In this document: positions 1 to 21,465 of the stretch, in pieces
Numbering within the stretch: the stretch's first letter is position 1
Layout of the letters: each line of letters begins with the position of its first letter
Origin: Pleurotus djamor
Lineage: Eukaryota; Basidiomycota; Agaricomycetes; Agaricales; Pleurotaceae
DNA length: 64,000 nucleotides
NCBI GenBank assembly: GCA_029747585.1
Contig: JAPEVF010000034.1
Location: 105,823 to 169,822, forward strand
Direction: 5' to 3'
The notes under the pieces: model-generated
What the model saw: only the letters and a program-made list of their open reading frames with translations
Told to the model about the DNA's origin: nothing
Databases searched by the model: none
Program-made: the position numbers and the translations under genes

Positions 1-2281
1 ATTTGTCCCGGTTTTTTTGTTCTCGTTATATACTCTATATGTACATTTCTACTCAGTGGACGCCTTCTGGCATTTTAGAGCTCCAGCTTTCGCTCCAAGT
101 CCGGTGGAACCGGAAAGGTGAGCGATGATGAGTAGCTGGCAGTCCTCATCAGACTTGTATTGTTTTCAATTTATTATTTGATGGGTGGTGCTCAGAGTGG
201 TTACCGTCATCTCGCTTCGAGTCATCAGGCCCCTGGCATGCGCCCAACGATGGGCACGGAGGTGAAGACGTTGTCCGTCGAAGGTGTCGGCGTACATGAA
301 TCCTCGCACCGTCTGTTACCTTTCTAATATTCATACAATAATTTACTTAGCTGGTGCTACAATCAGGCGAGAAAGCATCTTCAAAGTCTTCGGAATGACT
401 CAAGAACAATGTCAAGAGCGACGAGAGTAACTCCACTGAGCTCACTACGGGCATCCAGATCAGCCGCCGTCGTCTGTTTCTTCTTTGCTCCTCTGCAAGA
501 TTGGTCTGACCGCACTTCTGCATATCCGTGAGGTATNGAATGAGGGGGCCACTCTTCGCTGCNTTGGATTGGGATATCTAAGGCTCCGAGCAGGTGCACT
601 TGGGCCAAAATGTCAGTGTCAATCTAGCTCCTAGCCCCCAATACAGGGGCTCAAAGCTCAGGGGAATTTTGACGAGATGCTGTCACCCGAGTCTTTGTAG
701 CGGCTGTATCCAGAGAAGAAGTATCTGGGAGATATGTATCAGATACTATTGTCTGCACTATAGCCAAACCTCAAAGCTTGAGAAGCAGAGAGATACATNT
801 CTCTTTTTCCAGGGGTACAGGGGTCTGCTTCTCCGAAGTTTGTCACATCCGCAACTTGCAACTCACAACCATGGCGAATCGGTAAGATCTTGAAACTTAG
901 CTTTAGCCTGCCACTTATCTGCTTGATATACTGCTAAGTCCCAGCCATATAGAGTCTGGGTACCTCTCCAAATACTTGGGGTTGCTGAGCATTGGCGAGA
1001 TGGTGACCGTTCTACGGCTAGGGATCATACCCTTTACGCCGACGGCAGCCTTGGAATGCTCTGTGGGCATCCATCTACCTACGGTGACTCTGTCGCATGC
1101 ATTGAACGGTCTTACACGATCCCGGTCAACCGTCTACTCATACCAATCTCAATCACTTTTCCAATCACTTCCCCGTCCTTTACATGGTGAGTTCTGGGGC
1201 TTCTGTAGGTGCCCTTGATCATAATCAGAGATACAGACTACTTGGGGTGAAACGGCAAACAAATGTTACTCTGGCCTTTATGTAAAACTGAGACTGTCAA
1301 TGCCGTTCCTTGCTAGCTTGTATCCAGCTTTGTCGTCGCCCTGGACCGATGGATCTCCTTGGAATATCGAGTAAGTATCCTCAATTTCAACGCCAGACCG
1401 AGCAGTAGCATTGCCGTTCCAGTCCCTGCGAAAGACTTGCCTAGGTGCTCAAACGTCCAAGACTTCTTAGTCTTCCTCCTAGGATTCAATGATACTATGT
1501 AGGCGAGCCAGCACCATTACCCCTCGAGTCATCAGGTCCTACATCTGGCTGCTAATTTGCTGCCCGAAATTCGTTCAGCCCATGACCTGATTCTGGTAGT
1601 TCCTTTGTGACCGGGAAAGCCTTACTTATATTTTTCTTGCCTCCGGGGCGACCCCCGCGAGTTGTTACCGATTTCTGTAGGTTTTCCTGAGTTTCCCTAC
1701 CATCCTTCAAAAGCACCAGGACCGACTTTTGATCGAGCTTGAGCTCAATATGATCGCCCCAGTCCCCTGTACCCCCTCACATCAGGCGCAAATTTGGCAT
1801 GGTCTCTGCCCGCCTCAGACTGACCTTGCTGTGAGGCACACCCAGAGATTGATTGACAAGTTCCCCGGGGTTTCAAGGAAAAATAGATTTTCTGCTATGT
1901 ATTTATTTTGGCAGTCGTGGCTATACCGGACACAAAGTCCTTTTGACTCGTGGGGGTGAGGTCAGGGTAGCTGTACCTTTTATGGACAAAGCGAATAAGG
2001 CACGTCAGGTAAATTGTGATGAAAAGGGCCTAAGGGCAGCGAGGAAAGAGGCATCTGAGCAAGTCGCAAAGAGCGCCCGTATTAACTTTTTCCCTTGGAC
2101 GGTGGACTGTGTTGATGAGAGCGCAGGGGGTCGCCTTGCCGGAAGAATTTGATGAGCAGAATGTGAGTTGTCTGATTTTCCATCAACGTCAACGGCGCTC
2201 TGATGTTCTCTCCTCCACACAAAGCCCTCTGTTCCCAACCACCACCATCACGGCAACGACTCCCAGCCAGTGAAGAACAGA
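1..2281. other. Gene-poor left flank
   Basis: No coding region can be supported here. Open frames are short (under about 115 codons), occur on both strands, and show no recognisable motif, conserved splice pattern or codon bias. The last few hundred bases presumably carry the promoter and 5' leader of the PH-domain gene that begins at 2282. A decayed mobile element cannot be excluded, but no terminal repeats, reverse transcriptase or transposase motif was seen. Confidence 0.5.
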
Positions 2282-5200
2282 ATGGCGACATCCTCGCAAC
2301 GCCCGACGTCGTCCACGAACGCATCCTTGCGGCCGTTTCGACGAAATACACAACATGCAGAGCCTGCGGCCTACCGGACGACATTGCTCAACCCCAAGCC
2401 TTTGACGGCCAACTCGAAGGAGACTTCAGGTACAGATCGTGCAAGGAGGGCATCGACTCCCAGCCCCCGAGCTGCAGACGCAACGGGCAAGGAGAGGGAG
2501 ACAGGGAATGGTCTGGCATCGGTGGACAGCAGTCTCGACACTGGTGAGGTCACTGTTTAGCGTGGCTATATGCGCTCTATTTGTTGGGCAACGCAGATCA
2601 CTAACGGCCCTGTGCAAAACCGCAGATCCTGACTACAATCCTTCGACTTCCTCGCTTTCCTATGACTCCAATATCCTCCACATACCACCACCACGCTCTT
2701 CTGCACGCAGTCAATCACGTCCGTCAACGGCCGGTACCAGTGGTGCTCCATCATCACATCCCCCTTCAAGCCTGCTCAAACGCACTCGTGGCAGCATTCT
2801 CGTCGCAGCATCCGATGCTCTCGGTAATTTCAAGCTGGGTCGGCGACGGACGAAGACAAGTCCACCGCAATCATTCCCAACGCGACCCCAAGCTTACGTA
2901 CCTGCAGTCATTCTTCCTGGCGTCATAGAGATAAGTGCGCCAAGACGCGATGAAGAGATGGAGGAGCGAGAGAAGCTCAAGGAGGCTGCTGCTAGGGCTA
3001 TCCTTGGTCCCGCTTTCCTGGACAACGGGGGTAATAATGGCCATCTCCGCGAGAGTAGCACGTCCTTGGACGTTGATGAAGACGAGTCTAGGAATAACCA
3101 TGACGATGTTTCGGTCCCCGACGAAGTACAATCCATATCGAACATGGGCCATGGCAACGTTCTCAATTCCAGCACCGTGTCCGTAGCCAGGCCGCGCTAT
3201 CCAGCCCGCTCGATGCACTCGAGAAATAATTCGTTCTCGCCTGTACCTCTGCCCTCGTTCCCTTCTACGCCTTCGGCGCTGTCACAATGTAAACAAGACT
3301 CTGCGACGTTTCCCAAGTATTACCCGTCGACCTCACTTCGCATATTCGCCATGTCGAAGAGTTGGAAATCTCGGTACATGATCCTTTCCTCCCCCATCAC
3401 TTTCCCCATGTCCTCCGTTACGCTCGGCAAGTCTCCAGCACGTTCATATCTTCACCTATTCAAATCCTCTGGCTCCGATGAAAAGGAACTGGAACGACTG
3501 GAAATTAATGAAGATAGCGTAGTTTTCGTCGCTGATGAGGAAGTTGCTGGGAGACGGCATGTCGTCAAGGTTGGGGGAGTGGACGTAGGAGCTTTAAAGC
3601 GAGAGCTTAATTGTGAAGAGGACGGCAGAGTCATGTGGTTCCTACAAATCACCGACCCCATCGAAGCGCAGAAATGGATAGCCAACATCAAGAGCGCTAT
3701 CCTAAGCCAAAGGTATGCCTTCTCTTCCCCATCCGACCATGGGTTAACAAAGAATTGTGTAGGACGCTTCGTGCTGGCTTGTCTGCTGCNCAGACGCCTA
3801 CTAATGAACCACGCGGTGACTTGGACGTTATCATGAAAATACGACATGCATCTATAAACACGGATACATTCCGTCCGAGCATCACATCCTTAGACAAGGT
3901 TCAATCGCCTCTTACCTCCCCAACCTATGCCACATCCCCAACACCCTACTCCCCCGCCAACTCACCGACNCCTATTACGCCTCCCACCACAGCAACTTCT
4001 TTCGCACAATCCTCTGATCCGGACTCACCACGGAAGGGGCATTATGAGGACTCNTTGAAACGNGCGTATTCCTCGAAACACGTTAGCCCNAACTANGCTG
4101 CGTCCGTCTCGTCACAGTCNATACGTTCACAGGCAACGAGCCCGAAGTCTGGACATGTCTCGATTTCTAGCAATGCTGTGACTACTTTGAAGGGATTGTT
4201 TAATCGTCCTCGCTCAGGCTCTCGCGCATCTCATGCTACNTCCTTCGATCAAGANCGNGATGGAGGATTCAGCGATAAATCNTCTCGAGTGTTCGTTGTT
4301 GATGATAGAGATAGAGAGGCGCAGGACGGATCCTTTGCGAGNATGGGTAATAGTCTCCTGGGTATGCTGAGGTCTCCTGATGGCCGCTCGGTACGGTTAA
4401 ACCCTTCATCATCTGGTTCTTCGACACCTCAGCGGAACCATACGATGCTGCCTTTCGCTGGAGGACCGATGATTACTTCTTCTGNTTCAACNTCGANNTA
4501 TGACCCTGCNAAACAGCTCGAGCGAAAGATTGCTACTCATTCGGAATTGCAGTCCGCTGTTCAAGACCATCCTCAGACAAGTGCTNCGGGTAAGGACCGA
4601 GCCGGNAAGACGCTNTCCCTTGGAGCGTTGTCTCTGCAACCTCCACCGAGAAAACGGTGGACNGTTACGTCTGGCGGGTTCAGTCCCACGGAGACGAAGG
4701 CTGATCATTCGGGGTTGTATCATCATGTCAATGGGAATAGCTCTGTCGCTGGAAGCTTCGGACTTAATGCCTTTTCTTCGCAGCACGATCGAGCATCGAC
4801 GCANCCCCTTACGGATTCCAGTCCTACTGTTAGTGGTCATTCCTTCGGGACGCCTGAAGAACGTCCTCGGGCTCCGTCGCTCCAATCGGTGTCGACGTTC
4901 GCATCGACAGGAGACGCTGTGCTGGAACGTTCGAGTACAAGTACGAAGAGGAGTAATAGTATGAAGCGGTGGTCACGGCAAGGATCGAATATGCTTTCAG
5001 TTCCCTCTCAACCGTCTATGCCCCATGCCCCTTCCCATGGTTCTGCGTCTTCGTCAGCTCCGTCGTTTGTAACGCCGAACGGGCGCGTTCATCCTTACGC
5101 GGCTGGGGGGAGCAGTAGTAATGTGGATCGTCCGCCTAGCCGAACGTCTATCCACTCGGCGGCTAGTGATCAAAGCGTTGTTTCCGGTCTGCCTACGTTT

Positions 5201-6136
5201 TCCAAACGTGCCTCCACTTCGTCTGCCATATCCGTGAACTTGAACGGTGGACCTCAGATGCATGCGTATAGCAATGGGTTTACAAACACGATATCTCGGA
5301 TCACGAACACTCATCGAGCAACGATGCCACCCCCTCCACGACCAGCACCCACGTCGGCTCTTCCCCCAGCTCCGGACCAGGAAGTCTTTAAACCAGCAAG
5401 TCCTCAAAAAACATCGTTCCGGGAGAACATGGCACAGAGAGCACTTAAGCTCTCTCGTATGGCTCCCTCGCCCCCTCCACCTNCAGCTTTACCCCCACGA
5501 CCTGACGAAGTCGCCGCTGCGTCCACGAGTAGTCATCGTCGGACATCGTCGATGGGTAGTGGTCGACAATCATCTGAAATGTATATTCCTTCGTCCCCTC
5601 TGTCTATATCTGCCGCACCTCCATATCCCCCGCCTTCTGGTCCGCTCCCACCCACACCTAGCGGCTCAACATCCCCTCCTACCCGCGCCATCTCAATCAA
5701 ACGCCGACTGCGCATCCTCAGTGCACCGTCACAAGCCGGTCCGGGGGATGCTAACGGCAGTACACCAAGTCTCAATCTCATTCCAACCTCCCTCCCCAAT
5801 GTATCCGCTTCGATTATATCCAACTCTCAACCAGCCACACCCATCGCTGAGAAGATTATTGATACCAGTTTTCTGACTATGTACACTCCAATAACCCCGT
5901 CCTTACCTCCACCTATCGTTCGCACGACGTCTCCACCTCCCGATCAGTTGTCTGAAGTCACATCGCTGTCCCCTCCGCCTCGGCGAAGCTCGAAGCAGAT
6001 GTCCCTGTTTGACAAAGAGATCGACGGNGCGATCGCCCCAGTGGACGAGGAAAGTCTTCAAGTCGACATAGACCCCAAACCCCTTTCGATTTCACGCCAT
6101 GGTTCAGTTATTTCTCTCGGAATTGTCAGCATGTAG
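2282..6136 (+). CDS. PH-domain, Ser/Pro-rich scaffold-like protein
   Basis: Proposed exons are 2282-2543, 2626-3712 and 3763-6136, which join in frame to about 1240 residues. The start was chosen because it has A at -3 and G at +4 and stays in phase through the 82-nt first intron. The protein opens with a low-complexity Ser/Thr/Pro region. A pleckstrin-homology fold lies near the end of exon 2 (about 3340-3710): it opens with a K-S-W-K-S-R-Y-M beta strand and ends with the C-terminal helix containing A-Q-K-W-I. The remaining 800 or so residues are disordered, rich in Ser, Pro and polyproline runs, as in fungal cortical signalling scaffolds. PH domains bind phosphoinositides or proteins at membranes; the actual ligand is unknown. 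The exon-3 reading frame contains about 24 ambiguous bases, most at third codon positions. It converges on PRP8 with 216 bp between stops. Confidence 0.8.
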
Positions 6137-6352
6137 TTAGGTTCATTATAATCCTGATTGTCAATACCATAGGTAATGGTCCTGTCGATTGTATCATATT
6201 AATTATCAACTTATCTCTCGTAGTTCATACTCACTTCCTCAATTCATATTTAATTCGCTGGATGGAATTTCATTGGAGCTGTTGTACAATACTACATGCG
6301 GCGCAAGAAGGAATATGATAAGTATNTACGAAGATTTACGAAGGGTAGACAA

Positions 6353-15680
<9,328 letters not shown>

Positions 15681-16325
15681 GTCGTCTCGGTCAACCTGAA
15701 AGATGGAAGACGGAGGGAGGGAAAGCGTTTGTTTACCTCTGTTGAGCCGTGCGTCGGGGGCTGACTCAGGCGCGCGCCTGACTCGATGTTGACTCTTCTT
15801 CAAGTTGTTGGAGGTGCGACCTCCCAGTGAGAGAATTTGAACCCAACTCTCTAGCTTAGGATTCCTACAGAACACTCGCAATCCACATTTATTTTCTCTT
15901 TACATCTTGAGGGCCGAGCGTACTATGTAGCGATGCAGCTTCCAGCTTAAGATTCAAGAACATCCAAGTTCATCTTCGTCTTCGTTTCCCAATTCGCTCT
16001 CTCGGTCGCACCTTTCGCCTTGCCCATTTGATGCAGATACTGAAGCAAGTAAGAAGGTAGCACGGTCATCATCATAGTTGACTTGCAGGGAATCGTTCGA
16101 TTTGGGTTCGATGTCCAGTCCTTTACCGCAACGCCATGTCCGAGCGCATTCGTTACTGACAGTGGGGAGGTTTCTGTGTGTACATGCTCTCTTAGCTTCG
16201 GGACCGCGCTCACCACACGGCGAGGCATCTGCATCAGTTCGGGGCCCAGAGTGACTTTTGGTCGAGTTGTGGCAAAGTTTCCCCAATAAGCGCTCGTGAT
16301 TTACTTCTTGATTCCGAACCACGAC
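15681..16325. promoter_or_regulatory. Divergent promoter region, PRP8 / SAP-domain gene
   Basis: A 645-bp spacer separates the start codons of PRP8 (minus) and the SAP-domain gene (plus), so both promoters must lie here. No TATA-like element stands out, and short open frames on both strands look incidental. It contains a T-arm-like sequence that I rejected as a tRNA. Confidence 0.5.
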
Positions 16326-18369
16326 ATGGCAGTAACCGACATCAGCCTCGAATCCCTGAAAAAGCTCACAGGTAACGAGTAACCTACGGTCTACTTATAT
16401 ATATGTGCTCAAAACCATTCCTTCGAAAAGTACCGCAGCTCAAAGCGCTATGCAAAGAACGACATATTTCTGGCTACTCAAAGCTATCCAAGACTTCTCT
16501 GGTGCAAAAGATCCTGGAGTCAAACTGCAGCGGGCAGGGTACAACCTCTGCACCTGAATCTGTCAATACCCAACGCACCTGTATACAGAGTGATGCAGCT
16601 CGTCCTCAGCCTTCTCCCAGCGATGCTGTACCGAGTCTCACAACCGATTCGCCTCCGTCTGACTGCGCGCAGGAGTCAGGTCAAGCTCCAAACCACACCA
16701 ACATTCCTGATATCATCAGCCTGAAAAGGAATGCCACTGCGGCTGAGATGACTCTTTCGGCACCGTCTTGCCCTCCCGTCTCACCAAGTGCTTCACCGAA
16801 TCCTAGGCCACCGATCGCCATCAACGAAGACGAGCCTCGCGCACGAACGTCATCTAAAAGACCCACTACTGCTTCGGTCTCACTGGACTACTCTTCCAAT
16901 GCTAAACGACCCAAAAACACGCATATAGCTTCTGAGCCTGCGACTGCAACTGCGACTACGCCTGGGTCACTCCATTCGAAGGTGGATATGATGCTGGATA
17001 CTACCTCTCATTATCAAGGGAAACTTGGAGACGTCAAAGCGGCAAGCGCGACCATGTCTAGTACACACACACTATTGCCTATCCTGCCCGCGCCCCCACG
17101 ACCTCCAATCAAGTCATATCCAAATCCAAACTTTAAAGGAAGCCTGCCTAAACCTACTCACGGCAAACGCTTTAAAGCTCTTACCGTTCGTCGTCCCAAC
17201 GTGCCGACTACAACTGAAGATAAACCTAGGAATGACCTATCAATCGGACCTCGTGCTATACCGTTTCCGCTCACGTTACATCCCATAACTCTTCCGCCCA
17301 AAAAATCCAACCGAAAACATGTCGTTCTATACGCTCTCATATGCAGCTACCTGGATCCTGCTTCCCTTAGGCAATGCTCTCTGACTGCTCGTGCTCTGAG
17401 ATATGCTGGTGCACTCCAAATTGGCCCTTTGCTTAGATGACCATGGCTCATTCACCTTTAGCTTACCTCTCGGCTTCTTACACCCTCAAGCGTGAATACT
17501 CTGGTACTAGGCTTGATGCCCTTACAAAGCGGCACTCTCCCTTGACTTCGAACATGTGGCCGTACCTCCGTGCCAGACAGGCAGAACGCGCCCAACGAAT
17601 CGCGGAGTTCGATGCCTCTTTCTTGGGTCGCTGCATACCCAGACATTCTGTAGGCGACTTGCTCTGGTCCTCCCCCAATGATACGGAGCAAATCAAGATA
17701 ATATGCAGGTTTGTCGTCGCTCTCGTTCTCGCATCCCCCTTCGGTTTTGCTTACGCATTTTTCAGGTTCTTAATGACAAGACTGTGGTTTACCCTTTCTC
17801 TCGGTGGCACTCAGAACACCCTTGATTGGTCGGTCGTCGACGCTAAAGAGGTGGTACCTGCGGAGATCTGGAGTATCACCCTTCGATACCGATGCTCTCG
17901 GACTGAAAAACTTCTGGTCCTTGCTCCTACCTGTGAAGTCATTGGCTCTTCCGGCTCTGATGCTGGCGCTGCTGCGAGGGTTGACTGGAATGCCTACATC
18001 ACGACTCAACGCCCGATAGGAACTGACTGCAAACTTGGTCTTCTTGATCACCTAAGCTGGCCCAATCACGAAGAGTACGACAAGGGCATTAGCAAGGCTT
18101 GGTTAACAAGGATAAAGAATGAGGGAGAACTAGGAAATCTCAAGCGTCTCGTCGCCGAGCGGTATCTGTTCGCTTCGCTGATGGCAAATAGGCACGTTTC
18201 CCTCCTTTCGCCCTCGTCGTTACTGGATTTTACGGAGCGTAGCATCAGTGGAAAGTACATGACTTCCCTTGAAATGGATCAAGAACTGTCTGGCCGTCCA
18301 TCCATCGGGTACTGTACTTCTCGCCCAAGTCGCAAATCGGACGTTGTCAATCTTTACCTTGCCACGTAG
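16326..18369 (+). CDS. SAP-domain protein with F-box-like segment
   Basis: Exons 16326-16371, 16431-17408, 17462-17708 and 17766-18369 join in frame to about 624 residues. Residues about 10-45 form a SAP motif (VPQLKALCKERHISGYSKL, then L-V-Q-K-I-L), a helix-extension-helix that binds AT-rich DNA or chromatin. A long Ser/Pro/Thr-rich linker follows with basic clusters such as KRPKN. Near residue 325 an F-box-like helix pair (ALICSYLDPASLRQCSL) begins, and the rest is a globular region I do not recognise by function. Without the 53-nt second intron (17409-17461) the reading frame would stop at 17440 and a second frame would open with an overlapping ATG, so the two frames are best read as one spliced gene. 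The third intron is 57 nt with no stop and could be retained without breaking the frame. The F-box assignment is moderate; the SAP motif is clear. Confidence 0.75.
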
Positions 18370-18622
18370 ATATGACCCCTTCTCCTTGGTTCAAAGTTGG
18401 TTAAAACCAGTTTTCCAGGCACCACCACATTGAAAGTGTCCATTTTAACACGTCCCGAGGTGTCGCCCTACATCCCGCCGTAGCCGTCGTGCAAACGCCA
18501 AATAGGGAGTATTATATTCTCAGGGGTAATGGAATGCAGATCGGTTGCGAAGAAGACGGGGTCGCTGACGCATGGAAATCGGTCATTGGTTGCACATCAC
18601 TAGGTACCTCAGAATAATTCTA

Positions 18623-19893
18623 CTACCCCCACAACTCCTCCGGGTCAATCTCATTCGCACCTCTCTGTCTGCGCTCATCAGGGGTGTTGCCATCTCTGCC
18701 GTTCTCTCGTGCAGCCGCGCGATACAAAGCATCATCGTCCGTGACGAGTGCTACTCTCTTCCTTCGGAAGAATTGTCTGTAGATGAACCCGCCGATCAAC
18801 GCAAGCGGGTGGAGGGCAGTAAATGCCAACACTGTGATCTAAACACACCATGAGAATACGGGTACGAATGGAAGTGGTTGGACATGCACACTTACATAAA
18901 CAGACGATGCTTTTGGCCTCTCGCTCCACACGCTAATGCATATCCATACCGCTGCGATGCACCAGACAATGTCTCGGCGAACTGCAATGACGATGATGCT
19001 GACGAGGTTGGTGAAGAACACGGCAAGAAAGCCTTCAAATGCATAACGATCGTAGTCACGAGGGATACCCGGCGATGTCGGCGTCTGTATCAATCCAAGG
19101 GTGATGCTACATATGACGATGCAATGATTAGACGCGTACACCGTCGCTGAGCGAGGGGAGACTTACAACAGGGAGTACTCGAGCATAATTGACATGGGAA
19201 GGATCAGGAAGAACCTCATTGGCGCGTGGATGAGGGCCGTATCGATGGGCCTTCCCGATGTAGGTGCGTGGTAGACCAATAAATTAATATTGGAGTAGAT
19301 GAGGAGGAGGGTGAGCATGGAGAGAAGAACTGTTGACGCGATAAACCAGCGGAACACCCAAGTTACTGCCCAGAACGCCATTATCCAGTTGGCAAGGACG
19401 AGTGATATTCCTACACCTTTGACCATCGCGTCCTGGTGTATAATTAATTAATGGTGAACGCTCCATTCCTTAGGCGAGTGATCATACCTTCGTTTCAGGC
19501 TTTCGAGCGGCAGTAAGAAGGATACAGTATCCTATCTGGCCAGCATAGATGAGCAGTACATATGCAGCTATCACGGACGGCCGTGGCGTTATCGGTGACG
19601 GGTATAACTTGATTATCCCGCCTAGTACAGAAACAATAACTATTAGAACGTATCAATCCTTCCCTTAGAAACTGATGCACTCACGAATAGACGGGTCAAC
19701 AATTAAAGAACATATAAGCACAGATCCGATGTTTATGAGAAGAGAAAGCGGGGTGAGCACTTGTAGTCTGTGATAGAAAGTGAGTCGTTGGATCTTTGAG
19801 TTTAGTACTTAGTCAGTAAGCGACAAACCGTATCAGTGAGAGGTAGTCTCGCACTTGGGGGTTGTTCATGTCAATGGGTAGAACGTCGGCCAT
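18623..19893 (-). CDS. Multi-pass membrane protein, fungal family of unknown function
   Basis: Six exons (19893-19829, 19767-19685, 19639-19488, 19432-19167, 19106-18896, 18838-18623) join in frame to about 330 residues. The N-terminus is short and polar, followed by about seven hydrophobic segments, and the C-terminal tail is basic then acidic (QFFRRKRV ... EIDPEELWG). There is no signal peptide and no catalytic motif that I recognise. The layout resembles the fungal DUF1774 multi-spanning proteins, but I cannot confirm this without a profile search. It converges on the SAP-domain gene, with 253 bp between stop codons. Confidence 0.7.
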
Positions 19894-20582
19894 GAAGACG
19901 GCGATGGAGGTGCAGTTTCAAACTTAAGCGTATGTCGTCTCGCATGCTCGACTCCATCTCGACTCTCTGGAGTTGCCACTACTGATGTCATTGCTAAGTC
20001 ATATGATATAGGAGTCTAGGCANGGGGGGTGTAAGTAAATCGTTGACGTTACGTTGGATTCCCAAGGAATCCAATTCAGTCGATCGGAACATTGGATTAC
20101 CGAGGTAGNAAAAAAATGTACACGAAGCAACGGTAAAATAAACGAGGAGAAGTATTAATTATATCAGGCAGAAACATTGGAATCGTTTTGGGCCGTGGCT
20201 TGCCAGTTCTTATGTGCATCCGGAGGCGAACTTGAGAAATCTGTCGTAAGAAGAGAATGTTTGACACAGGTGCAATTGAGTGAATCTGGTGTAAAAGCCA
20301 TACGCTCGCCGCTGCGTCAAAGCTTTTGATGGGTAGGAATTTGTCGCTCTTCGCGTCACGCTTAGAGTTGACTTTGAGTTGAGATACTAGTGGTGGAGGT
20401 CATTTGAGCACATGTACTCTCTATATATTCCGTGCTATATCTGCGACGCCTACCTGTGAGCTTTTCAGGGATTCGAGGCTGATGTCGACGACTGGCATGT
20501 CGTCACGGTGGTGCCGAATCGAGAAGTAAGCGTCGGCGGGCGCCAATATCATGGACCTGACCTTGACTTCAACTCACTCAGG

Positions 20583-21399
20583 ATGCCCCGTTCGTGCCAT
20601 GTCTGCCTCAAAGAGCATACCAACGCACAATCATTTTTGCTGACATGCAGGAGCTGCGCACGAAACTGGCATCACAGTAAGTCACCATCAGACAGTGTTC
20701 ATGCATTCATTTCGAGCCAATCGGTACGATGAGCTTGCCACCTGCCCCCTCTTGACCAACGGCAGCTACTTGCTCTAGTTTCCGCTTCAAATAAAAAAGA
20801 TAAAGAGCTAGGGCTAGAGAGCTGGAAGTGTCATGGATGTGAAATGAAGTCGAAGGTGAGCGAAGTCGTTGCTAGTATGGTTTCGCAGTACTCACACCTG
20901 GTTCATTAGGATATCATCGTCATTGATTCCGACAGCGACGTCGAGATTATTGGCATTGTTCGTGCATTCTCACCAATACTTTGCGCAATGTATTTAATCC
21001 AAGACCGTCACGAACCAGAGTCACACCCCCGTACGGTCTCATCGAGTTGCTGACGTCGTTGATTTGACGATCTCGGACGACGACCATATCCCACCTGTAT
21101 CCGTCACACGGGTCCAAACAGATGCAACACCTACTACGATGCCTACAGAGCATGCTATCCCCATGGATGAGGACGACCTCTTTCAACGCCCGACCAGCCC
21201 AGTCCAGGAGCCAGCGGTACCATGCACACGGGACTTTCCCGACAATCCTCTGCTCAAGTGGATGGACATAGGATATGAACACGAGCCCACCATTAGATCA
21301 CGTCCGAACACCCAGCGCCGCCCTCGGAAAATCCAAGCACTGCCGCTAATAGATAGAGTTATGAGCCAACAGGACTTTATACATGTTCGGATGTCATAG
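20583..21399 (+). CDS. Small PHD/zinc-binding protein with two SUMO-interacting motifs
   Basis: Exons 20583-20676, 20779-20855, 20910-20957 and 21004-21399 join to about 204 residues. Residues 5-52 carry a PHD-like zinc pattern: C5-x2-C8, C22-x2-C25, W29-H30-H31, then W47-x-C49-x2-C52. The cysteine normally two residues after the histidine is not present in this splice model, so the finger may be atypical or the exon 2 boundary may be wrong. Residues 59-62 (IIVI, followed by DSDSD) and 91-94 (VVDL, followed by T-I-S-D-D-D) both match the SUMO-interacting motif, a short hydrophobic strand flanked by acids. The C-terminus is basic and otherwise featureless. PHD fingers commonly read histone tails; combining one with two SUMO-interacting motifs suggests a chromatin reader recruited by SUMO chains, which is inference. 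Its stop lies 66 bp from the stop of the convergent CapZ alpha gene. The last intron (46 nt) ends in a weak AAG acceptor. Confidence 0.65.
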
Positions 21400-21465
21400 C
21401 AATTTGCTTCGAGTGTCCTGGATCGATCTTTACGTATCTCAACGTACTTGGCTATGTATCTAAGG

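Noticed and set aside
1..2281. Decayed transposon or retroelement at the left end
   Set aside because: No terminal repeats, target duplication or enzyme motif seen.
15811..15890. tRNA-like T-arm (GGTTCAAAT) on the minus strand upstream of PRP8
   Set aside because: No A-box, no full acceptor pairing and the expected G-C closing pair of the T-loop is missing.
17437..17443. Overlapping stop/start suggesting two separate genes
   Set aside because: A 53-nt intron (17409-17461) joins both frames in phase, and such tight overlaps are not expected in a fungus.
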